In this document: piece by piece, positions 23,750 to 32,919 of the stretch | Layout: the number at the start of each line of letters is the position of its first letter | Position numbering within the stretch: the stretch's first letter is position 1 | Assembly: GCA_016700415.1 (NCBI GenBank) | Contig: CP065018.1 | Span: 3,726,001 to 3,790,000 of the forward strand | From: Flavobacteriales bacterium | GTDB taxonomy: Bacteria > Bacteroidota > Bacteroidia > Flavobacteriales_F > PHOS-HE28 | DNA length: 64,000 bases | Reading direction: 5' to 3' | The notes under the pieces: model-generated | The model's database searches: none | The model's input: the letters and a program-made list of their open reading frames with translations, nothing else | What the model was told of the DNA's origin: nothing | Program-made: the position numbers and the translations under genes

Positions 23750-26700
23750 CTACTTGAGCAGGGTCACATGTCCGCGCAGTTCCTTGCGGTCCGCCGTCAC
23801 CCCGTTCCCGACCCGCAAGGACCACACGTAGACATCCTGCGGAAGTACGGCTCCTCCATTGTTCAGGGCACCGTTCCAAGCCTCGCCAAGTTCATCGGAC
23901 CCGAATACTTTCTCCCCCCAACGGTCAAAGATGAGGAACTCGTATCCCGTGCCGTCCGTTCCCGTGATGATCGGAAGGAAGTCATCATTCCGGCCATCCC
24001 CGTCCGGGGTGAAGGCGTTAGGAACATCGATCTGGACCGGTGCATTCACGGTTACGGGGAGGCAATAGGAGGCAGTACATTCCACACTGTCATGCACGGT
24101 GAGGCATACTTCGTACCGGCCACCGAAGTAGTCGTTGAACCGGTTCGTCCAAGGATCCCCGTCTCCGGTTGCCAGACCATCGATCGCCCAAGCATAGTTC
24201 GTATATCCGTGGTGCTCGGGTGTGAAGGTGATGTCCGGATGGTCGGAGTCCGTTGTCGGCGGGTTAGCCGCGAAGACCGCCGAAGGAGGGGGCTGCAGGA
24301 ACACAAGGTGCTCCGCGTTGCCGGTAGCCGTGCAGCCATTGGCGTCCGTTACATCCACAGTGGCGGCCAACCATCCAGGGGTGCCGAAGGTTTGGATGAG
24401 CGAGCCGGCCCCGATCCCCGAGGAGCCATCATTGAAATGCCAATTGCTGCCCACGATGCTTGGGTCGTCCAAGGTGAAGGCGATGCTCAACGGTGCGCAG
24501 CCTTGGACAAGGTCGGTCGTGAATGTCGCGGAGGGCGGTTCCGCAACTGTGATACCCACTTGGGTGTTGAACACGACGTGCGCACAGGCCCCTGAGCCGT
24601 GCAATTCATAGGTCAGGGTCCCTCCCGGCATGTTCGATGGATCAAAGGTCCCGTCCATGGATGAACCGTCGGCGGAGGTCCAATCTCCGCCCTGGGTGGT
24701 GCCCGCTCCTAAAAGAGGGAGCAATTCGAACGGTTCCGAATTGATGCAGGTCAACACGGCCGTGTTGGACCCCGGTACCGGCAGTGGGTCAAGGCCCACG
24801 GTGATCACGGATGAGGCGGATGGGCATGGTGCAAGCCCTGGGACCGTATAGGTGTATTGACCTTCGGTATTACTGGCTGGATCGAAGAGACCGTTCAACA
24901 GGGAACCGCTCGGCGTGGTCCAAGTTCCTCCGGGGTCCGGTGTTCCGCCAAGTTCAGCGGTCAGGTCGACGGCATTCCCGTTCGTACACCAATGGAGCAG
25001 GGTGTCCGATCCCGCGTTGGGTCGATCGTGTACTGCAATGGTCATCAATGCGGAATCACTGTGGCACGGTGTCGTTCCGTTGAGCAGGTAAGTATAGATG
25101 CCGGCCTGGTCGGTAGCGGGGTTGAACAATATTGCCGCCGAATTACCGGACGGGCCCGTCCATGTTCCTCCGGGGTCGGCCGCTGTCAACAACGTGTTGA
25201 GGTCGATGGTCGAACTGGTGCTGCATAGGGTCAGGCCTGCATCCGGTCCGGCATGCGGCATGGCATTCTCGATGACCGTAACGGTGGCGCTGGCGTCGCT
25301 GCATGGAGCGCTGCCAGCGATCGTGTAAGTGTATGCTCCCGGTCCGTCCACGATCGGGTTATAAGAAGAGGAATGCGGAAGTCCTCCCGGACCCGTCCAC
25401 GTTCCCCCGGCCCCGGCCGATGATCCAAGTGAAGCGAAGAGGTCGGTCGCCACACTTTCATCACAAACGGTCAAGGAAGCATTGTTGCCGGCCGCAGGTG
25501 GTACGTTCACCGTTACGGTCACGGTCGCTTGATCCCCGGTACAAGGAGCCGTTGCCGTCAAGGTGTAGATATATGCACCGGTACTGGCGGTCGCAGGGTC
25601 CAGCATCGAGGTTTGCGCTGATCCGTCGGGATCTGTCCAGCTTCCCCCCGGGTCGGCCCCGGTGAGCAGCGTGGAGAGGTCGATCGTTGAGCCATCGTTG
25701 CAAAGGGCAATGGTCGCATCCGGTCCGGCATTCGGCGTGGAGTTCTCCGAGACGGTCACGGTGGCGCTGGCATTGGCGCACGGAGAGGTACCTGGTACCG
25801 TGTACGTGTATGCTCCTGGCCCATCCATGATCGGGTTATACGAGGAGGAGTGCGGAAGCCCGCCCGGCCCTGTCCATGCTCCACCTTCATCGGCGGAAGG
25901 TCCGAGGGATGGAAGGAGGTCGGTGATGGCACTTTGATCGCAGAGGGCCACGGAAGCATCAGTGCCGGCATTGGGCGGCATGTTTATCGTTACGGTCACG
26001 CTGGCTTGGTCCCCGATGCAAGGAGCTGTTGCGGACAAGGTGTAGACATAGTCCCCGCTGCTGGCGGAAGTCGGGTCCAACATGGAAGCTTGTGGCGATC
26101 CGTCGGGATCTGTCCAGCTTCCCCCGGGATCGGCGCCGGTTAGAAGAGTGGAAAGGTCGATGGGCGCACTGTCCGAACAGAGGGTGATGCTGGCGTCCGG
26201 TCCGGCAATTGGCGTGGCGTTCTCGAAGACGGTGACCGTGGCGCTGGCATCGCTACAGGGAGCCGTGCCGACTATTGTGTAGGTGTATGCCCCTGGTCCG
26301 TCCACCGCCGGATCATAGTTGCCTGAATGAGGAAGCCCGCCCGGTCCCGTCCATGTTCCCCCGGGATCGGCGGAGATCCCGAGAGAGGCGTAAAGGTCCG
26401 TCGGCGCACCTTGGTCACAGACGGTCAAGGAAGCATTTACTCCGGCATTGGGCGATGGGTCCACAGTGACGTTCACGATGGCTTGGTCCCCGCTACAGGG
26501 GAGCGTGGCGGCAAGGGTATACAGGTAGGCACCACTACTGGCGGAAGCAGGATCGAGCATGGCCCCGTGCGCGGTCCCGTCAGGCGCGGTCCACGTTCCC
26601 CCGGGATCGGCGCCGATCAGGAGAGAGGACAGATCGATGAGCGCACCATCCGAACAAAGCGCGATGTTGGCATCCGGCCCGGCATTCGGCATGGCGGTTT

Positions 26701-27757
26701 CAGTGACAATGACCGTGGCGCTGGCATCGGAGCAAGGAGCAGTTCCAACGACCGTGTAGGTATATGCTCCGGGGCCGTCGATGGCGGGAGAGTAATTCGA
26801 GGAATGCGGCAGCCCGTCCGGCCCGGTCCATGTTCCTCCCAGATCGGGTGAGCCACCGAGGGAGGTGAAAAGGTCGGTCGGCGCTCCGATGTCACAGACG
26901 GTCAAGGAACCATCCATCCCGGCACTGGGCGGTAGGTTAACAGACACAGTTACTGTGGCGTGGTCGTCCGGACATGCACCAGGCAAGAGATAAGTACAGG
27001 CTCCCGCAGGCATGATAGCGGGATTGAAGACGCCGTTGAAGGAGCTTCCGTCCGAAGTGGTCCAAGTTCCTCCGCCCCCTGCGGCCCCAAGCAACGGGAA
27101 GAGGTCGACAGGGGCGGAATCAGCACAGACGGTGAGCACATTATCATTCCCGGAATAGGCACATCCGACAGTGGCAGGCAGGGTGGTGAGGGTCTGTTGC
27201 CCGCAACCACCCAATGTCCATGACCCGGTCTGGCTGTCCGCAAAGGCCGTAATGACCACGCTGAGGTCCGCTCCCTGCACGCACGCGCCACCACTTGCCA
27301 CGGAAATGGTCCAACAAAAGGTCCATGGACCGGTACCCGAAAAATCACCGAAGTTGTTCCCCGGATCGCCATCGTTGTCCAGGTCGAAAAAGAAGCCGGG
27401 TCCCTGTGGTCCCTGATTGGCTCCGCCAGGATTGGTACCCGTCACCGAGTTGTACCAACCCCAAGTACCAGTTCCATTTACCGTGGCAGGCGGCGTGCCG
27501 GGCACCAAGGTGCTCATGTCCCAACCGGGCCCGAAGTCGGCAATGATCCCATGGAACCAGTTGGAATTGGTGAGCGACCAACCGGAAATGGTCACGCAGA
27601 AAGTCACCGTCTGCCCGCACGCGTAGGTGCCATTTGTGGGAGGAGGCGAAGCGTTCGCGGTGTATGACGTGACGCACCCCGCATTCACTGGAAGTCGCAA
27701 TAACACGACCAAGAGCACGGTTGCCACGGAAAATCGGGACAAGTTGAGATCTACCAT
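23750..27757 (-). CDS. SprB-like repeat surface protein with gliding motility-associated C-terminal domain
   Basis: About 1335 aa from the ATG at 27757, chosen because it places a hydrophobic signal peptide (FSVATVLLVVLLRLPVNAG) at the N-terminus; the longer frame to 27838 adds 27 charged residues. After an N-terminal domain of about 200 residues it carries many alternating Ig-like units of 80-90 residues (C..GAPTDLF.SLG... GGTWTGPDGLPHS; GAYTYTV.GTAPCSDASATV.V). A PKD-like domain follows (GCAPLSIAFTLDDP). The C-terminus is FTPDGDGRNDDF... FDRWGEKVF... W.G..N.G..LPQDVYVW, the type B T9SS sorting domain (gliding_CHU_C). Probably a surface adhesin. It is convergent with the giant secreted protein gene, 49 bp apart. 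Confidence 0.88.
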   Translation of the reverse strand: MVDLNLSRFSVATVLLVVLLRLPVNAGCVTSYTANASPPPTNGTYACGQTVTFCVTISGWSLTNSNWFHGIIADFGPGWDMSTLVPGTPPATVNGTGTWGWYNSVTGTNPGGANQGPQGPGFFFDLDNDGDPGNNFGDFSGTGPWTFCWTISVASGGACVQGADLSVVITAFADSQTGSWTLGGCGQQTLTTLPATVGCAYSGNDNVLTVCADSAPVDLFPLLGAAGGGGTWTTSDGSSFNGVFNPAIMPAGACTYLLPGACPDDHATVTVSVNLPPSAGMDGSLTVCDIGAPTDLFTSLGGSPDLGGTWTGPDGLPHSSNYSPAIDGPGAYTYTVVGTAPCSDASATVIVTETAMPNAGPDANIALCSDGALIDLSSLLIGADPGGTWTAPDGTAHGAMLDPASASSGAYLYTLAATLPCSGDQAIVNVTVDPSPNAGVNASLTVCDQGAPTDLYASLGISADPGGTWTGPGGLPHSGNYDPAVDGPGAYTYTIVGTAPCSDASATVTVFENATPIAGPDASITLCSDSAPIDLSTLLTGADPGGSWTDPDGSPQASMLDPTSASSGDYVYTLSATAPCIGDQASVTVTINMPPNAGTDASVALCDQSAITDLLPSLGPSADEGGAWTGPGGLPHSSSYNPIMDGPGAYTYTVPGTSPCANASATVTVSENSTPNAGPDATIALCNDGSTIDLSTLLTGADPGGSWTDPDGSAQTSMLDPATASTGAYIYTLTATAPCTGDQATVTVTVNVPPAAGNNASLTVCDESVATDLFASLGSSAGAGGTWTGPGGLPHSSSYNPIVDGPGAYTYTIAGSAPCSDASATVTVIENAMPHAGPDAGLTLCSTSSTIDLNTLLTAADPGGTWTGPSGNSAAILFNPATDQAGIYTYLLNGTTPCHSDSALMTIAVHDRPNAGSDTLLHWCTNGNAVDLTAELGGTPDPGGTWTTPSGSLLNGLFDPASNTEGQYTYTVPGLAPCPSASSVITVGLDPLPVPGSNTAVLTCINSEPFELLPLLGAGTTQGGDWTSADGSSMDGTFDPSNMPGGTLTYELHGSGACAHVVFNTQVGITVAEPPSATFTTDLVQGCAPLSIAFTLDDPSIVGSNWHFNDGSSGIGAGSLIQTFGTPGWLAATVDVTDANGCTATGNAEHLVFLQPPPSAVFAANPPTTDSDHPDITFTPEHHGYTNYAWAIDGLATGDGDPWTNRFNDYFGGRYEVCLTVHDSVECTASYCLPVTVNAPVQIDVPNAFTPDGDGRNDDFLPIITGTDGTGYEFLIFDRWGEKVFGSDELGEAWNGALNNGGAVLPQDVYVWSLRVGNGVTADRKELRGHVTLLK

Positions 27758-27865
27758 GGTCGATCGAGCATGCTCACGCTGGGAAAGGTAGGAGGAAAGA
27801 TCGTCCGACCGCAAAGCCGGCCCACCTTCATGGATCATGACGGGGGATCCCGGACCTGCGACCGC

Positions 27866-28864
27866 TCAGATCGACAAAATGTGCAGGATCCGGAGCAGGT
27901 CCTCTTCCAATTGCTTCGTCTTACCCAACACCACCGTGAAGGGAATAAGCGCGATCTTTCCGAGCCTTTCACCCACCATGGTGTCCGTGTGCCCCGCTAT
28001 CAGGGCCTCCACGGCAGCAACCCCGGACCGACTGGCCAGTATGCGGTCCGCGACGGAAGGATTCCCACCCCGCTGAACATGGCCGAGCACGCTCACCCGG
28101 GTGTCATAATGATGGTAGCGCTCCTTCACCTTTCTGGCGACCTCGTACGCGCCTCCCTCTTCGTCACCTTCCGCCACGATCACGATCACGGAGGACTTCG
28201 AGGTTTCTGCATGTTCCAGTGCTGCGATCAGCTCATCAATGCCCTGGTCACGTTCAGGGACCATGATGTATTCCGCGCCCGCAGCAATACCGCATTGGAG
28301 CGCGATCGCTCCGCAGGTGCGGCCCATCACTTCCACAAAAAACATCCGGTCGTGCGAGGAGGCCGTGTCGCGTATGCGGTCCACGGCCTCCATGGCGGTG
28401 TTGGTGGCTGTATCGAACCCGATGGTGGTATCGGTGCCGGCCAGGTCGTTGTCGATCGTGCCGGTGATCCCGACAACGGGCACCCCATGTTCCCGGGAGA
28501 ATTGGGCCGCTCCTCTGAAGGTGCCGTCCCCGCCGATCGCCACGATCCCGTCAATGCCGTGCCGGTCCAGCGTGGCTTTTGCCAGCGATCGCCCCTCCAC
28601 AGTGTGGAAGGCCGCACTGCGGGCGGAGCGAAGTATGGTGCCGCCACGTTGAATGATGTTGCTCACATCGCGGACTTCCATTTTCCGCACCTCATCCTCG
28701 ATCAGCCCGTCGTATCCGCCATAGATCCCGCTCACGGCCAGACCGTGGAAATGCGCGGTCCGCACCACCGCACGGATAGCGGCGTTCATCCCAGGGGCAT
28801 CACCTCCGGAGGTGAATACGCCGATATGTGAGACGCTCCGTTCTGTATCCGACATTTCCCTCAT
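27866..28864 (-). CDS. pfkA: ATP-dependent 6-phosphofructokinase
   Basis: Phosphorylates fructose 6-phosphate to fructose 1,6-bisphosphate in glycolysis. 332 aa, normal for the bacterial enzyme. FTSGGDAPGMN at 17-27, GGDGT at 111-115 (the glycine-containing form that goes with ATP rather than pyrophosphate), the catalytic TIDND at 136-140 and MGRTCG at 180-185. The start at 28864 overlaps the stop of the upstream gene as ATGA, indicating translational coupling; a second in-frame ATG lies 3 codons later. Confidence 0.95.
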   Translation of the reverse strand: MREMSDTERSVSHIGVFTSGGDAPGMNAAIRAVVRTAHFHGLAVSGIYGGYDGLIEDEVRKMEVRDVSNIIQRGGTILRSARSAAFHTVEGRSLAKATLDRHGIDGIVAIGGDGTFRGAAQFSREHGVPVVGITGTIDNDLAGTDTTIGFDTATNTAMEAVDRIRDTASSHDRMFFVEVMGRTCGAIALQCGIAAGAEYIMVPERDQGIDELIAALEHAETSKSSVIVIVAEGDEEGGAYEVARKVKERYHHYDTRVSVLGHVQRGGNPSVADRILASRSGVAAVEALIAGHTDTMVGERLGKIALIPFTVVLGKTKQLEEDLLRILHILSI

Positions 28865-29238
28865 GTGCTGGCGCCGGTCCGGGCCTCCTTCAAGCCGAGT
28901 TCACGCAACCGTTCCTTGATCAAGGGGTATTGAGGACACGACCGGTCCAGCGCGCCGCCCAGCAAGAGCCCGAGCAGATAGATCCTTTGGTCCTGGTCAG
29001 GGAAGCGATGGAGGATCTCGAGCACTTCCCCGGAATGATGCATCACAGCGGTGTTCAGGCAGTGCCGCACCGCAAGGTCAAAGGAGCGGTCATCACTGGA
29101 GGGGTTGATCTCCCCCATGCAGGAACAGAGATCGTTGGCCAGATGTGAGGGCGGAACAGCCCGTTGGCCCGAGGCGGAAAGGACTACGCCGGTGAATACG
29201 AAAGCAAGGACAAAACGGAGATGGTTCAGGAGGGCCAT
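28861..29238 (-). CDS. Small secreted protein of unknown function
   Basis: 125 aa. N-terminal hydrophobic signal (HLRFVLAFVFTGVVLSASGQ), then a mature part with Cys at CSCMGE, at RHCLNT and at RSCPQY. I do not recognise the family. It overlaps pfkA by 4 bp (ATGA) and precedes it on the same strand, so the two are likely one transcript, although a periplasmic protein and a glycolytic enzyme have no obvious shared role. Confidence 0.65.
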   Translation of the reverse strand: MALLNHLRFVLAFVFTGVVLSASGQRAVPPSHLANDLCSCMGEINPSSDDRSFDLAVRHCLNTAVMHHSGEVLEILHRFPDQDQRIYLLGLLLGGALDRSCPQYPLIKERLRELGLKEARTGAST

Positions 29239-29311
29239 GGAACGGTAAAAATAATCCTAAGGTCCATAGTAGTGACCGGGAGTGCCCGGCCTCCTGATAC
29301 TTTTGTTCCGC

Positions 29312-29632
29312 ATGCGCTGTTCCACATCCCGCTTGGCCTCCGCAACGTTGCTTTTAGCGGTGATGTTGTTCACGGCCTTGCCGCGAACGTTCTTTCACCA
29401 TTGTGAGGAAGGTGCATCGTCCGCTGATCTCCATATCCTTTCGGGTACGTTGCATGCGAACACACATTGCCCGATCTGCGAAGCCCCGTTCCCCAATTGT
29501 GACGGTGTGGCCGACCTCTCTTTCCATATGGAGGAGGCCCTGCTGGGGACAAGGGTCATCCTGCCGGCCCTTGTCCCGGTGTATTCCGTGCCGACGACGC
29601 TCCGGTTGCGCGGCCCTCCCAAGCTGAGTTGA
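29312..29632 (+). CDS. Small membrane/exported Cys-His protein upstream of a TonB receptor
   Basis: About 106 aa from the ATG at 29312; a GTG at 29282 would add ten residues. One hydrophobic segment (LASATLLLAVMLFTALP) is followed by FFHHCEEG and HANTHCPICEAPFPNC, a His/Cys spacing that could bind a metal. No family recognised. It stands about 190 bp upstream of a TonB-dependent receptor on the same strand, suggesting a link to metal or metal-chelate uptake. That link is inference from context only. Confidence 0.5.
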   Translation: MRCSTSRLASATLLLAVMLFTALPRTFFHHCEEGASSADLHILSGTLHANTHCPICEAPFPNCDGVADLSFHMEEALLGTRVILPALVPVYSVPTTLRLRGPPKLS

Positions 29633-29822
29633 TGCCTGCCGAAGCGCGGGCAAGAGTGGTCCATTGATCACCAGAGGTCGCTCCATGCGGCTCCAAATAG
29701 TTCTCATGACACAGATCCGGACCGGTGTTTTCACACCCTCCGTGCCTTTGGCTGCAGTGGAAAAAGACGATGGAAGTTCCATCCAGTTTGGTCCGGTCAT
29801 GTCGGCAAGACAATTGAAACGA

Positions 29823-32339
29823 ATGAAACGAATGAAACGAGTGTTCGAACTGATCATCCTGCTCATTTTCGCCATACCCGCTTTTGCGGTGTCGGCCGGA
29901 ACGGATGTCAAGACATCCCTCACCGGCAAGGTGACTGACAAGGCCACCGATGAAACGATCCCGGGGGCGGAAGTGTATTTCCCGGACCTGCGCACGGGTG
30001 CCGTCACGGATATCAACGGTAACTATGCCGTGCATGATCTGCCGGTCACGAAGGCCTTGGTGAAAGTGAGCATGGTGGGCTATGCAACGATCACTATGAC
30101 AATCGACCTGAGCACGGTGACCACGATGGATTTCGCACTTCCGGGATCGGTGACAGAGATGCATGACGTGGTGGTTACCGGCACTTCCAAGGCCACCGAA
30201 CTGAAGCGGGATCCAGTGCCGATGGCGATGGTGAGCCGGACTTTCCTGCGGGAAAATGCTTCCAGCAATGCGATCGAAACGCTGGGCAAGGTCCCCGGTG
30301 TGAGCACTGTGAGCACCGGCCCGAATGTCTCAAAGCCTTATATCCGCGGCTTGGGCGGGAACCGCGTGCTCACCCTTTTCGACGGCGTGCGTCAGGAAGG
30401 CCAACAGTGGGGCGAAGAGCACGGCGTGGAGGTCGATCAGTTCCTCGTTGACCGCGTGGAGGTGGTGAAGGGCCCGGCCAGCCTGATGTACGGCTCCGAT
30501 GCCTTGGCCGGTGTGATCAACCTGCTCCCGGCACCACCGGTTCCGGTAGGCACCCTGAAGGGCAGCGTGCTCGGCGCCTACGACACGAACAACAAGGGTA
30601 TCAATGGCTCGGTCAACATCGATGGGAACAATGGGAAGTTGCTCTACGGTGGCCGTATTTCAGGAAAGACCGCCAGCGATTATCAGAACAGGTATGATGG
30701 ACATGTCTATGGCACGAAGTTCAGGGAGAAAGATGTCGATGGCTACGTCGGTATAAACCGGGCTTGGGGTTTTGCCCGCTTGAATGTCAGCGCCTATGAC
30801 AACGTTCAGGAGGTCCCCGATGGTAGCCGCGATAGCACCTCGCGCAGATTCACGTATCAGGTGGACGAGGCCGATACGGTCCGCCCCATCGTGCCCGATC
30901 CGGTTTTAAATTCCTACGACATCTCCACGCTGCATCAGCGTGTGCAGTACTACCGGGCCTATTCCATGGCAAGCTTCAATCTTGGGGATAGCAGGCTCAC
31001 GGCCAACCTCGGCTTTTCGCGCAGCATCAGGCGCGAATACACCCATCCGGGACATGCCGACCTCGCGGGCCTCTACCTGTCCTTGAGCACATTTTCCTAC
31101 GATCTGAAATACCATTTCGCGGAGCACAACGGATGGGAACCGACGGTGGGGTTGAACGGCATGTACCAGGCCAATGATGCGTCCAAGGGTACCGAGCTCG
31201 TTGTGCCTAACTATTACCAATTCGATATCGGGCCCTTCGTGCATGTAAAAAAGATCCTGGGCAAGTTCGATTTCTCAGGCGGCCTTCGCTATGACATCCG
31301 GGACTACCATGGCGATGCGATGTACACCCGCACCGATCCCGTGACGGGCTTTGATGTGAGCACGGAGCCGGTCCCAGGGGATACGAATATTGTGAAGCAG
31401 TTCGACCCCTACGTCCACACCTTTTCCGGTGGTAGTGGCAGCATCGGAGCAGCATGGAATGTGAACGATCGCCTCACGTTCAAGGCCAACATCGGCAGGG
31501 GCTACCGCGCGCCAAGCGCCGCCGAGACTTCCGCAAAGGGCGTCCATCCCGGCACGGGGCTACAGCAGCTCGGCGAGGCGAACTTGAAGCCAGAGTTCAA
31601 TCTGCAGGAGGACCTCGGCTTCTTCTACGATGGCACGCATGTCAGCGCCAGCGTGGAGCTCTTCAACAACGCCATCCAAAACTACGTCTACAATGAGAAG
31701 CTCGCCAGCATGAGCGGCGGTGATTCGCTCTTCACGCAGGGGAGCACTGACTATCCCGTATTCAAATTCCGCCAGACCACCGCGCAACTTTATGGTGGGG
31801 AGATCAGCATCGACATCCATCCGCACCCGTTGGACCAGCTGCATTTTGAGAACACGCTTTCGGTGGTACTTGCGGAGAACAGGGGCGGCAGTGGTGCATC
31901 GCTCTCGGACAGCACGCGCTACCTGCCGCTGATCCCGCCGCTGCACACCAACACCGAACTCCGTTGGGACATGCCCAAGGGTATAGGTCGTTTCAAACGC
32001 ATGTTCGCGAAGGTGGGCGTGCAGGTGTACGCCGCTCAGGACAGGTTCTTCGGTGCATACGGTACGGAGACGTACACGCCCGGATATACGTTGTTGGACG
32101 CGGGTATCGGCGGTGATGTGGTGAACAAGACCGGCCGTACGCTCTTCACCGTTACGTTATTGGGTTCCAACCTCGCCGATATCGGATACCAGAGCAACAT
32201 GAGCCGCTTGAAGTACATGGACGATTATCCGGTGAACGGTACCGGTCGTAACGGTATCTACAACATGGGCCGATATGTGAGCATCAAGGTCGTCGTGCCC
32301 ATTGACCTGAAGAAGAAAGAAGCACTGACGGTTCAGTAG
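29823..32339 (+). CDS. TonB-dependent outer membrane receptor
   Basis: About 838 aa from the ATG at 29823. Upstream in-frame ATGs exist at 29664 and 29799, but only the late ATGs place the signal peptide (VFELIILLIFAIPAFAVSAG) near the N-terminus. Next comes a CarboxypepD_reg-like domain (SLTGKVTDKATDETIPGAEV... TDINGNYAVHDLP), a plug domain (IETLGKVPGVS... RVEVVKGPASLMYGSDALAGVINL) and a 22-strand-type beta barrel to the end. The phrase RQEGQQWGEEHGVEVDQF in the plug is seen in some metal and heme receptors, but the ligand cannot be decided here. The small Cys/His protein upstream is compatible with metal uptake. The start region contains AATGAAACG repeated, giving two in-frame ATGs 9 bp apart. 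Confidence 0.92.
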   Translation: MKRMKRVFELIILLIFAIPAFAVSAGTDVKTSLTGKVTDKATDETIPGAEVYFPDLRTGAVTDINGNYAVHDLPVTKALVKVSMVGYATITMTIDLSTVTTMDFALPGSVTEMHDVVVTGTSKATELKRDPVPMAMVSRTFLRENASSNAIETLGKVPGVSTVSTGPNVSKPYIRGLGGNRVLTLFDGVRQEGQQWGEEHGVEVDQFLVDRVEVVKGPASLMYGSDALAGVINLLPAPPVPVGTLKGSVLGAYDTNNKGINGSVNIDGNNGKLLYGGRISGKTASDYQNRYDGHVYGTKFREKDVDGYVGINRAWGFARLNVSAYDNVQEVPDGSRDSTSRRFTYQVDEADTVRPIVPDPVLNSYDISTLHQRVQYYRAYSMASFNLGDSRLTANLGFSRSIRREYTHPGHADLAGLYLSLSTFSYDLKYHFAEHNGWEPTVGLNGMYQANDASKGTELVVPNYYQFDIGPFVHVKKILGKFDFSGGLRYDIRDYHGDAMYTRTDPVTGFDVSTEPVPGDTNIVKQFDPYVHTFSGGSGSIGAAWNVNDRLTFKANIGRGYRAPSAAETSAKGVHPGTGLQQLGEANLKPEFNLQEDLGFFYDGTHVSASVELFNNAIQNYVYNEKLASMSGGDSLFTQGSTDYPVFKFRQTTAQLYGGEISIDIHPHPLDQLHFENTLSVVLAENRGGSGASLSDSTRYLPLIPPLHTNTELRWDMPKGIGRFKRMFAKVGVQVYAAQDRFFGAYGTETYTPGYTLLDAGIGGDVVNKTGRTLFTVTLLGSNLADIGYQSNMSRLKYMDDYPVNGTGRNGIYNMGRYVSIKVVVPIDLKKKEALTVQ

Positions 32340-32415
32340 AAAGTTTGCAGTTGGCAGTGGCAGTCTGCAGCAGTCCGATCACTGATCACTGATATACCTC
32401 TGCGGCGATCTTTCC

Positions 32416-32919
32416 CTACTTATCGAACCCGTTCGGGAACTGCTGCCGCATCGCCTTTATGCCTTCCTTCACCTTATCCTCCTGCTCTCCCTTGAAGGCC
32501 GCGAGTTTCTCAGCGAGCTTTTCATTGGAAGTGGCGAGGATCTGCACGGCCAACAAGCCTGCGTTGCGCGCGCCGTTCAGGGCTACCGTGGCCACCGGGA
32601 CACCGGCCGGCATTTGCAGAATGCTCAACAATGAATCCCAGCCGTCGATGCTGTTGCGGCTTTTGATGGGAACGCCGATGACGGGGAGTATGGTCAAGGA
32701 TGCCACCATGCCCGGCAGATGCGCCGCACCTCCCGCTCCAGCGATGATCACCTTCAATCCGCGGTCCGCAGCGCCCTTCGCATAGGCCACCATGCGGTCG
32801 GGAGTGCGGTGCGCGCTCACCACCGTCACCTCGTATTCCACCCCGAACTCCTTCACTGTATCCACCGCTTCGCGCATCGTTTCCAGATCGCTACGGCTGC
32901 CCATGATGATCCCGATCAT
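32416..32919 (-). CDS. purE: N5-carboxyaminoimidazole ribonucleotide mutase
   Basis: Class I PurE of de novo purine synthesis; converts N5-CAIR to CAIR. 167 aa, the usual length. GIIMGSRSDLETM at the N-terminus, SAHRTPDRM at about 40-48 and IAGAGGAAHLPGMVA at about 65-80 are the family motifs. The start overlaps purK by 4 bp (ATGA), the classic purK-purE coupling. Confidence 0.96.
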   Translation of the reverse strand: MIGIIMGSRSDLETMREAVDTVKEFGVEYEVTVVSAHRTPDRMVAYAKGAADRGLKVIIAGAGGAAHLPGMVASLTILPVIGVPIKSRNSIDGWDSLLSILQMPAGVPVATVALNGARNAGLLAVQILATSNEKLAEKLAAFKGEQEDKVKEGIKAMRQQFPNGFDK

